Shown here one piece after another: positions 43,139 to 50,623 of a DNA stretch of 50,623 bases. Every line of letters starts with the position of its first letter. Within the stretch, counting starts at the first letter, position 1. Source of the stretch: Selenomonadales bacterium (GTDB taxonomy: Bacteria > Bacillota > Negativicutes > Sporomusales > UBA7701); assembly GCA_029976065.1 (NCBI GenBank), contig JARKNV010000011.1:1-50623 (forward strand), in the 5' to 3' direction. Made by a program: the position numbers and the translations under genes. The notes beneath the pieces are model-generated. The model had not been told where the DNA came from, did no database searches, and saw only the letters and a list, made by a program, of their open reading frames with translations.

Positions 43139-44336
43139 CGAAGCGCTGGAGACGAAGCGTGCCTTCATGTCCGCCAACGACGCCGTATCCTACGGCGTGC
43201 GGCTCTGCCGGCCCGGGGTGATCGCCGCTTATCCGATCACGCCGCAGACGTCTGTGGTGGAGAAGTTGTCGGAGTTTATCGCCGGTGGCGAGATGAACTG
43301 CCAGTTCATCAACGTGGAGAGCGAGCACAGCGCGATGGCGGCGGTGATGGGGGCGGCGATGATGGGCTGCCGGACGTTCACGGCCTCGTCGTCGCAGGGG
43401 CTGATGTATATGTGCGAGATGCTGCATTACGTGAGCGGCAGCCGCTTCCCGATCGTGATGATGAACGCCAACCGCACGCTGGCGGCACCGTGGAATATTT
43501 TCGGCGACCACCGCGATTCGATGGCGATGCGCGATGCCGGCTGGCTGCAGGTGTACGTGGAGAACGGCCAGGAGGCGATCGACACGGTCATCCAGGCGTA
43601 CCGGATCGCGGAGGACGCGGCGGTGCGGACGCCGGCGATGATCTGCCTCGACGGCTTCGTGCTGACGCATACCTATGAGGTGGTGAGCATTCCCGGGCAG
43701 CGGGAGGTGGACGCTTTCCTGCCGCCGTACGAGCCGGGCGAGAATGTTCTCGATCTGGCCAACCCCCGCAGCCTGTGCATTTCCGTCGCCCCCGAGTGGC
43801 AGACGGAGTTCCGTTACCAGCAGCAGGAGGCGATGGCGGCCGCCCGGGGCGCGATCGCCAGGGCCGATGCCGAGTTCGCGGCCGCGTTCGGCCGCCGCTG
43901 GGGCGGGATGGTGGAGGAGTACCGCTGCGAGGACGCGGAGTATGTGCTGCTCGGGCTGGGCAGCGTGATGGGGACGACGCGGATCGTCGTCGATAAGCTG
44001 CGGGCCGAGGGGTTGAAGGTGGGCCTGGTGAAGGTCCGCTATTTCCGGCCGTTCCCGAACGGGGAGATCGCCGCCATCGGCCGGCGGGTGAAGGGGATCG
44101 GGGTGATCGACCGCGACGTGTCGTTCGGCAACGCCGGGGCGCTTTACACCGAGGCGAAGGCCGCCCTGTACAGCGCCGAGGGCAGCCCGCCGACGATCAA
44201 TTTCATCGCCGGCCTGTCGGGCCGGGATATCACCAAGGAGCATATCGAGACGATGTACCGCAAGGTGATCGCCCTGGCCGGGGGCCAGGACGAGCGGGAG
44301 GTACAATTCGCGGGATTGAGGTGGGAAGAATGGTGA
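43131..44336 (+). CDS. 2-oxoacid:ferredoxin oxidoreductase, alpha subunit
   Basis: This 401-residue alpha subunit contains the CoA/TPP-domain signature AAYPITPQTSVVEKLSEF and the PorA-like APWNIFGDHRDSMAMRDAGW. The second of these is closer to pyruvate and branched-chain enzymes than to 2-oxoglutarate enzymes. Substrate cannot be settled from motifs. ATG 43131 lies within the end of the ferredoxin gene, and the frame's upstream extension is a shadow of it. Confidence 0.9.
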   Translation: MSSEALETKRAFMSANDAVSYGVRLCRPGVIAAYPITPQTSVVEKLSEFIAGGEMNCQFINVESEHSAMAAVMGAAMMGCRTFTASSSQGLMYMCEMLHYVSGSRFPIVMMNANRTLAAPWNIFGDHRDSMAMRDAGWLQVYVENGQEAIDTVIQAYRIAEDAAVRTPAMICLDGFVLTHTYEVVSIPGQREVDAFLPPYEPGENVLDLANPRSLCISVAPEWQTEFRYQQQEAMAAARGAIARADAEFAAAFGRRWGGMVEEYRCEDAEYVLLGLGSVMGTTRIVVDKLRAEGLKVGLVKVRYFRPFPNGEIAAIGRRVKGIGVIDRDVSFGNAGALYTEAKAALYSAEGSPPTINFIAGLSGRDITKEHIETMYRKVIALAGGQDEREVQFAGLRWEEW

Positions 44337-45217
44337 AGGTGAAGGACCTGGCCGACAGCGAACTGCTTTACGGCCACAAGGCCTGCCCGGGCTGCGCCGC
44401 CGGCACGATCGCCCGCCTGATCCTGAAGGTGACGGGCGAGCGGACGTTTCTCGCCTATCCGGCGAGCTGCCTGTCGACGGTGACGAGCATTTATCCGCAG
44501 ATGGCGTTCGCGGTGCCGTCGTTCACGGCGCCGTTCCCGGCGACGGGGGCGGTGCTGTCGGGGATGGCGGCGGCGGTCAAGGCGAAGAAGCTGGCCGATG
44601 TGACGGTGCTGGGCATCGCCGGCGACGGGGGGACGGCCGATATCGGCCTGCAAGCCCTGTCGGGGGCGGTGGAGCGCGGCGACAGGATTTTCTATGTGTG
44701 CTACGACAATGAGGCGTATATGAATACCGGCGTGCAGCGCAGCAGTCTGACGCCTTATGGGGCGGCGACGACGACTTCGCCGGTGGCAGGGTCGTCGGTG
44801 GGCAAGCAGGGCGTCAAGAAGAATCTGTTCGAGATTCTGATCGCCCACCGCATCCCGTACTGCGCGACAGCCAGCATCGCCCATACCGCCGATTTCCTGA
44901 ACAAGGTGGAGAAGGCGAAGAATACCGACGGCCCGTCGTTCCTCCACGTACTGGCGCCCTGCCCGACCGGCTGGGGCTTTCCGTCCGACCAGACGATGGC
45001 GGTCGCCCGCCTGGCGGTGGAGACGGGGCTGTGGTACCTGGCGGAGTACGAGCACGGCCGGGTGAAGATGAATCTCGTGCCGAAGAATTTCCGGCCGGTG
45101 GATGAGTACCTGGGGCTGCAGAAGCGGTTCAGGCACCTCGGCGCGGCGGAATGGAAGCTGATCGCCGGCGAGCGCGACCGGGAATGGGCCGATATGCGGC
45201 AGAAGTGGGGCTTTTGA
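44330..45217 (+). CDS. 2-oxoacid:ferredoxin oxidoreductase, beta subunit
   Basis: This 295-residue beta subunit binds TPP-Mg through GIAGDGGTADIGLQALSGA followed by VCYDNEAYMNTGVQRSS. Cysteines in HKACPGCAAG and a later cysteine in PASCLSTV fit the PorB cluster ligands. Its end (AEWKLIAGERDREWADMRQKW) is normal. The ATG overlaps the alpha stop by 7 bases, with GAGGTGGG upstream. Confidence 0.92.
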   Translation: MVKVKDLADSELLYGHKACPGCAAGTIARLILKVTGERTFLAYPASCLSTVTSIYPQMAFAVPSFTAPFPATGAVLSGMAAAVKAKKLADVTVLGIAGDGGTADIGLQALSGAVERGDRIFYVCYDNEAYMNTGVQRSSLTPYGAATTTSPVAGSSVGKQGVKKNLFEILIAHRIPYCATASIAHTADFLNKVEKAKNTDGPSFLHVLAPCPTGWGFPSDQTMAVARLAVETGLWYLAEYEHGRVKMNLVPKNFRPVDEYLGLQKRFRHLGAAEWKLIAGERDREWADMRQKWGF

Positions 45218-45243
45218 GATATTTCGGGAGGGGTGATTGAATC

Positions 45244-46680
45244 ATGATGAACAAGGAACAGTACCTGGACAGCCTGCGCCGGCTCGAGCCGGTGATATAC
45301 TGCAACGGCCGCAAGATCGCTAGCGTGGCCGACGACCCGATGACCAGGCCGCACGTGAATTCGGCCGCCATGACGTACGAGCTGGCGTTCGACCCGCAGT
45401 ACGAGGACCTGATGACAACGACGTCGAATCTCACCGGCAAGAAGATTAACCGCTTCACCCACCTCCACCAGAGCACCGACGACCTGGTGAAGAAGGTGAA
45501 GATGCTACGGATGATCGGCCAGCAGACGGGGACGTGTTTCCAGCGGTGCGTGGGCTTCGATGCTCTGAACGCGACCTTCATCGTCACCCACAAGGTTGAT
45601 AAGGAGTGCGGCACCGATTACCACAAGCGGTTCGTGGAATACATGAAGTACGTGCAGGAGAACGATCTGATGGTCGCCGGCTCGATGACGGACGTGAAGG
45701 GGGACCGCGGCAAGAAGCCCGGCCAGCAGGCCGACCCCGACCTGTTCGTGCATGTCGTCGAGAGGCGCCCGGACGGCATCGTGATCCGCGGCGCGAAGGC
45801 CCACCAGACGGGGATGGTGAATTCCCACGAGATGCTGGTGCTGCCGACGACCAACCTGGGGGCGGGCGACAAGGATTACGCGGTGGCCTGCGCGCTGCCG
45901 GTGGATGCCCCGGGGGTGGTGCACATCTTCGGCCGCCAGACGAACGACGGCCGCCGCCTGGACGGGGATATCGACACAGGCAATGCCGAGTACGCCATCG
46001 TGGGCGGCGAGACGCTGACGGTGCTGAACGACGTGTTCGTGCCGTGGGAGCGGGTGTTCATGTGCGGCGAGTATCAGTATGCCCAGGAGTACGTGGAGAC
46101 GTTCGCGTCGTACCATCGCCAGAACTACGGCGGCTGCAAGGTGGGGGTGGCGGACGTGATCATCGGCGCGACGGCGTCGATGGCCGATTACAACGGCGTG
46201 CCGGGAGCCTCTCACATCAAGGATAAGCTGATCGAGATGATCCACCAGGCGGAGACGATGTACAACTGCTCGATCGCCTGCTCGGCCGAGGGCCACAGGA
46301 CGGAGGCGGGCAACTACTACGTGAACACGCTGCTGGCCAATACGGTGAAGCTGAACTGTACGCGGACGATGTACGAGATTTCCCGCCTGGCCCACGATAT
46401 CGCCGGCGGCTTCATAGCCACCCTGCCGTACGAGGCCGATTACCGGGCGCCCGAGACGGGGCCGCTGATCGACAAGTATTTCGCCGCCAACCCGGCGGTG
46501 CCGACCGAACACCGCATCCGCATGGCCAGGCTGCTGGAGAACATGACCGGCGGCACGGCGCTGGCCGAGGCGATGCACGGCGCCGGCTCGCCTCAGGCGA
46601 TGCGGGTGATGCTGTACCGCGAGGCCAACCTGGAGCACAAGAAGGGCCTGGCGAGGAAGCTGGCGAAAATCGATAAGTAG
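45244..46680 (+). CDS. abfD: 4-hydroxybutyryl-CoA dehydratase
   Basis: This 478-residue flavin/iron-sulfur enzyme dehydrates 4-hydroxybutyryl-CoA to crotonyl-CoA by a ketyl-radical mechanism. The cluster ligands are visible as C98 and C102 (TGTCFQRCVG) and H291 and C298 (YHRQNYGGCKVG). Each is one residue before the C99/C103/H292/C299 described for the Clostridium aminobutyricum enzyme. The HpaB-like flavin domain covers most of the chain. The gene follows the 2-oxoacid oxidoreductase by 26 bases in the same direction and ends at a terminator. Partners for making 4-hydroxybutyryl-CoA (AbfH, AbfT, succinate semialdehyde dehydrogenase) are not in the window. Its crotonyl-CoA product joins the same branch as lysine fermentation. 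Confidence 0.93.
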   Translation: MMNKEQYLDSLRRLEPVIYCNGRKIASVADDPMTRPHVNSAAMTYELAFDPQYEDLMTTTSNLTGKKINRFTHLHQSTDDLVKKVKMLRMIGQQTGTCFQRCVGFDALNATFIVTHKVDKECGTDYHKRFVEYMKYVQENDLMVAGSMTDVKGDRGKKPGQQADPDLFVHVVERRPDGIVIRGAKAHQTGMVNSHEMLVLPTTNLGAGDKDYAVACALPVDAPGVVHIFGRQTNDGRRLDGDIDTGNAEYAIVGGETLTVLNDVFVPWERVFMCGEYQYAQEYVETFASYHRQNYGGCKVGVADVIIGATASMADYNGVPGASHIKDKLIEMIHQAETMYNCSIACSAEGHRTEAGNYYVNTLLANTVKLNCTRTMYEISRLAHDIAGGFIATLPYEADYRAPETGPLIDKYFAANPAVPTEHRIRMARLLENMTGGTALAEAMHGAGSPQAMRVMLYREANLEHKKGLARKLAKIDK

Positions 46681-46688
46681 ACCGATAG

Positions 46689-46716
46689 AGACCCGCTTGC
46701 GAGGCGGGTCTTTTTT
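46689..46716 (+). terminator. rho-independent terminator
   Basis: AGACCCGC (46689-46696) pairs with GCGGGTCT (46704-46711), and the T run extends to 46716. Confidence 0.9.
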
Positions 46717-46725
46717 CCTGATATA

Positions 46726-46756
46726 CCAATAATTATTATTAGATAATATTATTTGG
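46726..46756. repeat. AT-rich imperfect palindrome before the hemerythrin gene
   Basis: CCAATAATTATTAT and ATAATATTATTTGG flank a central TAG. The arms pair imperfectly. It stands out in this GC-rich DNA about 95 bases before the bacteriohemerythrin start and could be a regulator site or UP-like element. Confidence 0.45.
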
Positions 46757-46849
46757 AATTTTGTCGCCGCTACGAAGGTGTCGGGAAGCAGAGTGTGGAA
46801 ATAATCATATAAACATTGACAAGGGACGACACAAAGAGGAGGTTTGACG

Positions 46850-47248
46850 ATGATAAAATGGCAGGACGCTTACAACACCGGGATCGAGAAGCTCGACGTC
46901 CAGCACCGGCGGCTGTTCGAGATCGCGAATGAGGCCTACGGGCTGCTGAAGAACGATCTCAGGGTGGACAAGTACGACGATATCGTGGCGATCCTGACGG
47001 AGCTGCGCGACTACACCCGCTATCATTTCCAGACCGAGGAAGAGTATATGATGAGCATCGGCTATAAAAAGTTTCTTTCCCACAAGGCCGAGCACGCCGA
47101 CTTCATCGCCAAGATCGACGAGGTGGACCTCAACAAGATCGACAGCAACCAGGACGAGTACCTGCGGACGACGCTCGATTTCGTCTGCAACTGGATAACC
47201 GGACATATTCTCGGGCGGGACAAGCAGTACGCAGAGGCTGAAGGTTGA
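46850..47248 (+). CDS. bacteriohemerythrin
   Basis: This 132-residue four-helix di-iron protein shows the ligand pattern QHRRLFEIAN, HFQTEEEYM, HKAEHADF and ITGHILGRD, the H-HxxxE-HxxxH-HxxxxD set of the family. It reversibly binds O2 and in anaerobes may protect oxygen-sensitive enzymes such as the nearby oxidoreductase and radical dehydratase; that link is inference. ATG 46850 with GAGGAGG 7 bases upstream. It is probably monocistronic. Confidence 0.93.
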   Translation: MIKWQDAYNTGIEKLDVQHRRLFEIANEAYGLLKNDLRVDKYDDIVAILTELRDYTRYHFQTEEEYMMSIGYKKFLSHKAEHADFIAKIDEVDLNKIDSNQDEYLRTTLDFVCNWITGHILGRDKQYAEAEG

Positions 47249-47293
47249 CGAAAAAAGTCGTTTCGGGGACTAGAAATTGGCGTAGTGGCATTG

Positions 47294-47464
47294 TATAATG
47301 TATACATACTCGGCCAGCCAACCAGAACGAGCTTCTCAGTGAGCCAGGAGAGACGGCGCCCCGCTTGCGGAGCGCAAGAGGCCTGGCAGCGGGACTGGTC
47401 CCCTCCGGGAAGCTTTCTCTAAACGGATGTCCGTCCATGAAATTATTTATGGAGGTGCATTCGG
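47294..47464 (+). promoter_or_regulatory. promoter -10 box and structured leader of a small ORF
   Basis: TATAAT (47294-47299) is followed by about 160 untranslated bases rich in short hairpins: CTTGCG/CGCAAG, GGGAC/GTCCC, CGGA/TCCG and CCAT/ATGG. These lead to a Shine-Dalgarno TGGAGGTG before the ATG at 47465. A convincing -35 was not found. I could not match the leader to a known riboswitch class. Confidence 0.4.
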
Positions 47465-47563
47465 ATGAGCGGACTGGAAGTCTTGCTTTACGCCGTAATT
47501 GCAGCCGGTTGGACCTACGGGCTGTATTACCAATCGTGCAAGCTGCTCGAAGAACAACGATAA
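47465..47563 (+). CDS. 32-residue single-span membrane peptide
   Basis: The reading frame MSGLEVLLYAVIAAGWTY then GLYYQSCKLLEEQR has one hydrophobic helix and a charged C-terminal end. It has TGGAGGTG 8 bases upstream, a long structured leader and its own terminator 20 bases after the stop. These signals make translation likely despite the small size. No family is recognised; small regulatory membrane peptides and type I toxins share this general form. Confidence 0.55.
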   Translation: MSGLEVLLYAVIAAGWTYGLYYQSCKLLEEQR

Positions 47564-47582
47564 GCGTAGGTTCCGGAACGAA

Positions 47583-47615
47583 AAAGCCGCCAGGCAAAAC
47601 TGGCGGCTTTCTTTT
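47583..47615. terminator. rho-independent terminator, usable in both directions
   Basis: GCCGCCAG (47586-47593) pairs with CTGGCGGC (47600-47607) with T-rich sequence on the right and an A run on the left. It ends the small-peptide transcript and formerly the minus-strand flavoprotein gene. Confidence 0.88.
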
Positions 47616-47634
47616 ATGTTCGGCTGTGAGGCTT

Positions 47635-47714
47635 ATTTAGCAGCCAGGTCGTGTTTTCGCCGAGGTTCGTGCTGCCGTCTTTGCGGGGACTGCCGTTGAT
47701 GCCTGCGGCTTCAT
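47635..47714 (-). pseudogene. remnant of an NADPH-dependent FMN reductase (flavodoxin-like) gene
   Basis: Read on the minus strand, ATG AAG at 47714 has GGGAGATG upstream. A frame change follows, after which the frame reads AAGINGSPRKDGSTNLGEN and ends at the terminator. GINGSPRKDGxT is the FMN phosphate loop at the start of this family. Only about 25 codons remain, so most of the gene has been deleted. The rest of the gap up to 47928 shows no further gene. Confidence 0.6.
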
Positions 47715-47928
47715 GGTTCTCATCTCCCGTTTTTCGCCGGCCGGTGTACGGCTGTTTGTTTCCGGTCCGGTGCGCGGCGGGGGGGGGTCTTTCCGTTTGC
47801 GGGAGAGTTTTTGACGGGAGGACGCTCCGGCGAGAAGGTTTTCGGCGCGCGAGGACGAAAATTCCTTTGTATGGCAGGTACCATCTGTGCACCTAGCCGG
47901 GACGCTGGTATACGGGAGGAGAGATTGC

Positions 47929-48759
47929 ATGACCAAGACGAAATTGACTATTCCGCAGGTCCGGCAGTTTAAGGAGCAGGGCAAGAAAATCAAGATGATC
48001 GTGGCGTATGATTACCCCTTCGCGGCGCTTGTCGACCGGTCGGACGCCGATATGATCCTTGTCGGCGATTCGCTGGGCATGGTGATGCTCGGCTACGATA
48101 CGACCGTCCCGGTAAACATGGAGGAGATTATCTATCATCTGCGGGCGGTGAAGCGGGCAGCCAAAAATACGATGATCGTCGCCGATATGCCGTTCATGTC
48201 GTATATCAACGTGGATGAGGCGATCCGCAACGCCGGCAAGCTTATCAAGGAGGGGGCCGATTGCGTAAAGCTGGAAGGCGGCCTGCCGATGGTGGACAAG
48301 GTGAAGGGGATCGTGGATGCGGGCATCCCGGTGATGGCCCATATCGGCCTGACGCCGCAGACGGTGTCGATGTTGGGCGGCTTCAAGGTGCAGGGCAAGG
48401 ACGCGGCGTCGGCCGAACGGATGCTGCTTGAGGCCAAGGAACTGGAAGGGGCGGGGGCGTTTGCCGTGCTGCTGGAATGCGTGCCCGCGCCGCTGGCGAG
48501 GGTGATAACGGCGAAGCTGACCGCCTCGACGATCGGCACCGGCGCGGGCGCCAACGTGGACGGGCATTGCCTGAACGCGTACGACCTGACGGGGATCTTC
48601 GACCGGTTCGTGCCCAAGTTCGTCAAGCAGTACGCCCAGTTGGGGCCGCAGATGCTGGACGCGTTCAACGCCTATTGCCGGGAAATCGACAGCGGCGAGT
48701 TTCCGGGCGAGAAGCATTGCTTTACGATGAATGAGGAAGACTTGAAGAGGCTGTATTAA
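47929..48759 (+). CDS. panB: 3-methyl-2-oxobutanoate hydroxymethyltransferase
   Basis: This 276-residue TIM-barrel enzyme transfers a hydroxymethyl group from methylene-tetrahydrofolate to 2-oxoisovalerate, giving ketopantoate for pantothenate and CoA. The magnesium ligands appear in LVGDSLGMV and VADMPFMSY. Substrate contacts lie in CVKLEGG, and the catalytic glutamate in VLLECVPAPLA, so the active site looks complete. The ATG at 47929 has GGGAGGAGAG upstream. The next gene, ilvD, makes the enzyme's substrate. Confidence 0.93.
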   Translation: MTKTKLTIPQVRQFKEQGKKIKMIVAYDYPFAALVDRSDADMILVGDSLGMVMLGYDTTVPVNMEEIIYHLRAVKRAAKNTMIVADMPFMSYINVDEAIRNAGKLIKEGADCVKLEGGLPMVDKVKGIVDAGIPVMAHIGLTPQTVSMLGGFKVQGKDAASAERMLLEAKELEGAGAFAVLLECVPAPLARVITAKLTASTIGTGAGANVDGHCLNAYDLTGIFDRFVPKFVKQYAQLGPQMLDAFNAYCREIDSGEFPGEKHCFTMNEEDLKRLY

Positions 48760-48789
48760 AGGCCGTTCGCGGGCGCAAAGGAGACGGAC

Positions 48790-50472
48790 GTGAAGAGTCA
48801 TATTTCCACGAAGGGACCGGAACGCGCGACCCATAGAGCCATTTATTATTCGATGGGCTTTTTGCCCGCCGATCTCGACAAGCCGCTGGTGGCGGTGGTG
48901 AATTCGCAGAACGAGACGATGCCGGGCCATATCCACCTGGACGAGATCGCCGCCGCGGTGAAGGCGGGGATCACCGCCGCCGGGGGCACGCCGATCGAGT
49001 TTCCGGTGATCGGGGTGTGCGACGGCATCGCCCAGGGGCATTTCGGGATGAAGTACCCGCTGGCCAGTCGCGAGCTTATCGCCGATTCGATCGAGGTGAT
49101 GATGAATGCCCATGCCTACGATGCGATGGTGCTGATCACCAACTGCGACAAGATCACGCCGGCGATGCTGATGGCGGCGGCGCGGCTGAACGTGCCGGCG
49201 GTCATGATCAGCGGAGGGCCGATGCTGGCCGGGTTCCACTGCGGCCGCAAGGTGGGCTATACCGACCTGTTCGAGTCGGTGGGCCAGGTGGCCCAGGGCA
49301 AGATGAGCGAGGCCGAGCTGGCGGCGTTCGAGTGGGAGTCGTTTCACGGAGCGGGCGCCTGCGCGCTGATGGGGACGGCCAACACGATGAATATGCTGGC
49401 CGAGGCTTTGGGCATGACGCTGCCCGGCTCGGGCACCGTGCCGGCGGTGAGCGGCAAACGGCGGGCGCTCGCCAAGCTGACCGGGATGAAAATCATGGAG
49501 TTGTACAAAAATAATATCCGGCCGCGGGACATATTGACAATGAAGGCGTTCGAGAATGCCATCGCCGTCGATATGGCGATCGGCGGTTCGACGAACACGG
49601 CGCTTCATCTGCCGGCTATCGCCCACGCGGCAGGACTGGCGGTCGGACGCGCGGAGTTTGAACGGATTGCCGCCCGGACGCCGCATATCGTGAAGGTGAA
49701 GCCGGCCGGCGAGCATTTCCCCGAGGACGTTTACAACGCCGGCGGCGTGGAAGCGGTGATGAAGCACCTGCTGGACAACGGCCTCGTCAACGGCGACGCG
49801 CTGACGGTGACGGGGGCGACGCTGGCGGAGAATGTCAAAGGAGCCGCAGTCAGGGACGCCGCCGTCATCCGCCCGGTTAGCGCCCCCTATCAGGCGACAG
49901 GCGGCATCGCCTTCCTGTCCGGCAATATCGCTCCCGAGGGGGCGGTGTGCAAGAAAGCGGCGGTGGCGCCGGAGATGCTGAAGCACCGCGGCCCGGCCCG
50001 GGTGTTCGACCAGGAGGAGGAAGCGGTCAAGGCCATCTACGGCGGGAAGATCAGACCCGGCGACGTGGTGATCGTCCGCTACGAGGGCCCGCGCGGCGGG
50101 CCGGGGATGCGGGAGATGCTGACGCCCACGTCGGCAATCGTCGGCATGGGGCTGGGCAGTTCGGTGGCGCTGATCACCGACGGGCGCTTTTCGGGGGCAA
50201 CGTCGGGGGCGGCCATCGGCCACATTTCGCCCGAAGCCGCGGCCGGCGGCCCGCTGGCGCTGGTGGCGGACGGGGATGTGATCGAGATCGATATCCTCGC
50301 CGGCCGGCTGGACGCGTTGGTGGACGAGGCCGAGTTGGCCCGCCGGCGGGCGGGGCTGGCGCCGTTCGCGGGCGACGTGCCCGCAGGCAGCTATCTGGAG
50401 AGGTATGCCTGCCTGGTGACGTCGGCGATGAGCGGCGCGGTGTTCAAAAATATGAGTTGCGAACGAAAATAA
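48790..50472 (+). CDS. ilvD: dihydroxy-acid dehydratase family protein
   Basis: This 560-residue IlvD/Edd-family Fe-S dehydratase removes water from 2,3-dihydroxyisovalerate to give 2-oxoisovalerate in valine and pantothenate synthesis. Signatures are [74 protein letters not shown] and [21 protein letters not shown]. Sugar-acid dehydratases share this fold, so the exact substrate is not certain. The GTG start lies 30 bases after panB. A second panB follows after 13 bases, giving an unusual panB-ilvD-panB order. Confidence 0.9.
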   Translation: MKSHISTKGPERATHRAIYYSMGFLPADLDKPLVAVVNSQNETMPGHIHLDEIAAAVKAGITAAGGTPIEFPVIGVCDGIAQGHFGMKYPLASRELIADSIEVMMNAHAYDAMVLITNCDKITPAMLMAAARLNVPAVMISGGPMLAGFHCGRKVGYTDLFESVGQVAQGKMSEAELAAFEWESFHGAGACALMGTANTMNMLAEALGMTLPGSGTVPAVSGKRRALAKLTGMKIMELYKNNIRPRDILTMKAFENAIAVDMAIGGSTNTALHLPAIAHAAGLAVGRAEFERIAARTPHIVKVKPAGEHFPEDVYNAGGVEAVMKHLLDNGLVNGDALTVTGATLAENVKGAAVRDAAVIRPVSAPYQATGGIAFLSGNIAPEGAVCKKAAVAPEMLKHRGPARVFDQEEEAVKAIYGGKIRPGDVVIVRYEGPRGGPGMREMLTPTSAIVGMGLGSSVALITDGRFSGATSGAAIGHISPEAAAGGPLALVADGDVIEIDILAGRLDALVDEAELARRRAGLAPFAGDVPAGSYLERYACLVTSAMSGAVFKNMSCERK

Positions 50473-50485
50473 GGAGGGGAAGAAA

Positions 50486-50623
50486 ATGGCGAAGAAGAGT
50501 ATTCTCGATTTCCGGAGCATGGTGAGCAAGGGCGAAAAGATCGTCTACCTGACCTGTTACGACTACCTCACCGCCAAGATGCAGGAAAAGGCCGGCGTGG
50601 AGATGATCCTGGTCGGCGACTCG
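50486..50623 (+). CDS. second PanB-like protein, 5' part only
   Basis: The first 46 codons read [20 protein letters not shown] then [20 protein letters not shown] and LVGDS, matching the start of the PanB barrel including the metal-binding aspartate. It is clearly different from the complete panB 1.7 kb upstream, so it is a diverged paralogue rather than a recent copy. The Shine-Dalgarno AAGGAGGGG is strong. The gene continues beyond the window. Confidence 0.85.
   Translation, partial: MAKKSILDFRSMVSKGEKIVYLTCYDYLTAKMQEKAGVEMILVGDS

Noticed and set aside
47305..47464. Leader considered as a SAM, TPP or Moco riboswitch
   Set aside because: Short stretches such as GGGACTGG recall the SAM-I core, but the other conserved blocks and their order are absent.

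Overview
The window looks like chromosomal DNA of a GC-rich, anaerobic, amino-acid-fermenting diderm Firmicute, most likely a Negativicute near Sporomusa. This is inferred from gene content, not from a marker gene. The Firmicute traits are strong Shine-Dalgarno sites, many GTG/TTG starts, clostridial lysine-fermentation genes, ferredoxin-linked 2-oxoacid oxidation and 4-hydroxybutyryl-CoA dehydratase. The outer-membrane traits are a complete two-partner secretion locus and a periplasmic Skp chaperone.

Region 1 (0-16.8 kb) is a lysine catabolism island. A divergent RpiR-family regulator faces kdd-kamB-(sigma-54 activator)-kamD-kamE-kce-kamA. Together these encode lysine 2,3-aminomutase, lysine 5,6-aminomutase, 3,5-diaminohexanoate dehydrogenase and the 3-keto-5-aminohexanoate cleavage enzyme. 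Two well-matched -24/-12 promoters (1758-1773 before kdd, 8747-8762 before kamA) each have a related GCCG(N)6CGGC palindrome about 90-125 bp upstream. A sigma-A promoter and an RpiR-type palindrome also lie before kdd. More AT-rich genes follow: a GltS-type carrier, a D-2-hydroxyacid dehydrogenase and a class I aminotransferase. Then come a class III aminotransferase that may be the 3-aminobutyryl-CoA transaminase (Kat) and an alanine-dehydrogenase-like protein.

Region 2 (16.9-35 kb) is a two-partner secretion locus. A class I cyclic-di-GMP riboswitch sits directly before a 5,113-residue TpsA filamentous adhesin, followed by its TpsB outer-membrane transporter, an 85-residue protein of unknown function, a Skp/OmpH chaperone and a terminator. 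The arrangement suggests that production of a giant surface adhesin is set by cyclic-di-GMP.

Region 3 (35-42.1 kb) is a mixed set: a secreted serine beta-lactamase-like protein, an alpha/beta-hydrolase remnant, a secreted DUF3298-type protein, a POT peptide transporter, a split transketolase, a small membrane protein and an FmdB zinc ribbon.

Region 4 (42.2-50.6 kb) carries a four-subunit 2-oxoacid:ferredoxin oxidoreductase followed directly by 4-hydroxybutyryl-CoA dehydratase, then a bacteriohemerythrin. Next come a structured leader with a 32-residue membrane peptide and a flavoprotein remnant. The window ends in a panB-ilvD-panB cluster whose second panB runs off the end. Coordinates, motifs and repeats were read by eye. 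Family names rest on recalled motifs, and no database search was run.
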